This document shows positions 62,693-64,000 of a stretch of DNA of 64,000 bases, piece after piece. Positions within the stretch are counted from its first letter, which is position 1. Each line of letters opens with the position of its first letter. Source of the stretch: Dama dama (taxonomy: Eukaryota > Chordata > Mammalia > Artiodactyla > Cervidae). The DNA lies in contig NW_026870963.1 in the NCBI RefSeq assembly GCF_033118175.1, positions 992,001-1,056,000 on the forward strand, read 5' to 3'. A program made the position numbers and the translations under genes. The notes beneath the pieces were generated by a model that saw nothing but the letters and a program-made list of their open reading frames with translations, was not told where the DNA came from and did no database searches.

Positions 62693-64000
62693 GAAGTGGT
62701 GTTGAAAAACATGAAGAGCCAGAAAAGGTGTGAAATATATGAAGAGCTTCAAAAGGTGTCAAAAATATGAGGAGCATGAAACGTTCTGAAAAATAGGAGG
62801 AGCATGAAACGGTGTTCAAAAACATGAAGTGCCTGAAAAGCTGTGAAAAATATGAAGAGCTTCAAAAGGTTTAAAAAATATGAAGAGCTTCAAAAGCTGT
62901 GAAATAGATTAGGAGCATGAAACGGTGTGAAAAATAGGAGGAGCATGAAGCGGTGTTCAAAAACATGAAGAGCCTGAAAAGGTGTGAAATATATGAAGAG
63001 ATTCAAAAGGTGTCAAAAATATGAGGAGCATGAAACGCTCTGACAAAGAGGAGGATCATGAAGCGGTGTTGAAAAACATGAAAAGCCTGAAAAGGTGTGA
63101 AAAATATGAAGAGTTTCAAAAGGTGTCAAAAATATGAGGAGCATGAAACTGTCTGAAAAACAGGAAGAGAATGAAACCGTGTTCAAAAACATGAAGAGCC
63201 TGAAAAGGTGTGAAAAATATGAAGAGCTTCAAAAGCTGTGAAATACATGAGGAGCATGAAATGGTCTGAAAAATAGGAGGAGCATGAAGCGGTGTTGAGA
63301 AACATGGAGAGCCTGAAAAGGTGTGAAAAATATGAAGAGCTTCAAAAGGTGTGAAATACATGAGGAGCATGAAACGGTCTGAAAAATAGGAGGAGCATGA
63401 AGCGGTGTTGAGAAACATGGAGAGCCTGAAAATGTGTGAAAAATATGAAAAGCTTCAAAAGTTGTCAAAAATATGAGGAGCATGAAACGGTCTGAAAAAT
63501 AGGAGGAGCATGAAGCGGTGTTGAGAAACATGGAGAGCCTGAAAAGGTGTGAAAAATATGAAGAGCTTCAAAAGTTGTCAAAAATATGAGGAGCATGAAC
63601 CGGGCTGAAAAATAGGAGGAGCATGAAGCGGTGTTGAAAAACATGAAGAGCCTGAAAAGGTGTGAAAAATATGAAGAGCTTCAAAAGGTGTCAAAAATAT
63701 GAGGAGCATGAACTGGACTGAAAAATAGGAGGAGCATGAAGCGGTGTTGAAAAACGTGAAAAGCCTGAAAAGGTGTGAAAAATATGAAGAGCTTCAAATG
63801 GTGTCAAGAAGATGAGGAGGATGAAACGGTCTGAAAAATACGAGGAGCATGAAGCGAAGTTGAAAAACATGAAGAACCTGAAAAGATGTGAAAAATATGA
63901 AGAGATTCAAAAGGTGTCAAAAATATGAGAAGCATGAAAGGGTCTGAAAAATAGGAGGAGCATTAAAAGGTGTTCAAAACAATGAAGAACCTGAAAAGGT
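62693..64000 (+). repeat. E-family HOR, copy 4, cut by the window end
   Basis: It starts inside the head like copy 1 and matches it at offset 10,294 (and copy 3 at 2,622). Three gagaaacatggagag units are at 63,297, 63,410 and 63,523. The window ends inside a unit, with no sign that the array is ending. Confidence 0.87.

Larger units (their letters stand above)
1..64000 (+). repeat. 113-bp satellite array filling the whole window
   Basis: The whole window is a head-to-tail array of a unit of about 113 bp, roughly 560 units, all in one orientation. Each unit has four subunits. Each subunit starts with one base followed by an A5 tract, has a core like gaagagc or gaggagc, and ends with a G/T-rich tail such as ggtgt. 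Units vary by substitution, by single-base indels (112 or 114 bp), and by gain or loss of one subunit (about 85 or 141 bp). No unique sequence longer than a few tens of bases interrupts the array, and it continues past both ends. This is what a eukaryotic satellite looks like. I do not recognise the family. The sequence shows no gene, transposon or RNA gene. Confidence 0.97.

Noticed and set aside
1..64000. CRISPR array: the repeated element is 28 bp, a typical CRISPR repeat length.
   Set aside because: The 28-mers abut directly, with no unique spacers, and vary among themselves. No cas gene is present.
1..64000. C2H2 zinc-finger or other repeat-protein gene (three subunits make 84 bp, the zinc-finger period).
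   Set aside because: No frame shows the paired Cys and His pattern or a conserved linker. Stops occur in every frame of the consensus, and the unit of four subunits breaks any 84-bp phase.
1..64000. Transposon or retroelement origin, or insertions in the array.
   Set aside because: I saw no terminal repeats, target-site duplications, poly-A tails at an insertion edge, or protein similarity. The longest A run (10 bases, near 22,767) is an expanded A tract of a subunit.
1..64000. Telomeric repeats or a canonical CENP-B box.
   Set aside because: No TTAGGG-like or TTTAGGG-like arrays are present, and no unit holds the TTCG and CGGGA cores of the CENP-B box. A centromeric role cannot be read from the sequence.
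1..64000. tRNA, rRNA or other structured RNA genes.
   Set aside because: No stretch departs from the repeat consensus long enough to hold one, and no cloverleaf-like stems were seen.

Overview
The window is one uninterrupted block of eukaryotic satellite DNA. I find no gene, RNA gene, mobile element or unique sequence in it. From base 1 to base 64,000 it is a head-to-tail array of a unit of about 113 bp, always in the same orientation. Each unit is made of four related subunits of 28, 28, 28 and 29 bp. The + strand consensus unit, counted by hand, has 49 A, 33 G, 20 T and 11 C: about 39% GC and 73% purine. The array runs off both ends of the window. Tandem repeats on this scale with nested higher-order repeats (HORs) point to heterochromatin of a eukaryotic chromosome. 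CpG sites that vary to TpG or CpA suggest a genome with germline cytosine methylation, such as a vertebrate or a plant. I cannot name the species.

Layout. Zone 1 (1 to about 21,812) holds diverged units with many substitutions, small indels and 28-bp subunit gains. It has two local duplications (107-1,557 with 2,697-3,919, and 10,403-11,780 with 13,774-15,151) and a subdomain rich in extra subunits (about 11,400-15,700). Zone 2 (21,813-34,483) holds a block of about 5.3 kb and a rearranged, expanded second copy of 6.9 kb. Matching parts looked identical, or nearly so, wherever I compared them. Zone 3 (34,484 to about 52,391) is a HOR of 4,315 bp, present in two nearly identical full copies followed by shortened derivatives with periods of 1,748, 932, about 3,552 and 3,046 bp. 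Zone 4 (about 52,392-64,000) is a related HOR of about 3.7 kb, with three copies and the start of a fourth.

The structure is hierarchical: 28 bp, 56 bp, 113 bp, then multi-kilobase HORs. Copies are more alike toward the right, as expected if the right end lies nearer the actively homogenised part of the array. Nearly all length differences between HOR copies are whole units or whole subunits, the mark of in-register unequal exchange.

The many open frames of 60-156 codons, mostly antisense, are by-products. 113 is 2 modulo 3, so a frame passes through three phases in 339 bp before it meets a fixed stop. This accounts for the recurring lengths of 62 and 100 codons. None is annotated as a gene.
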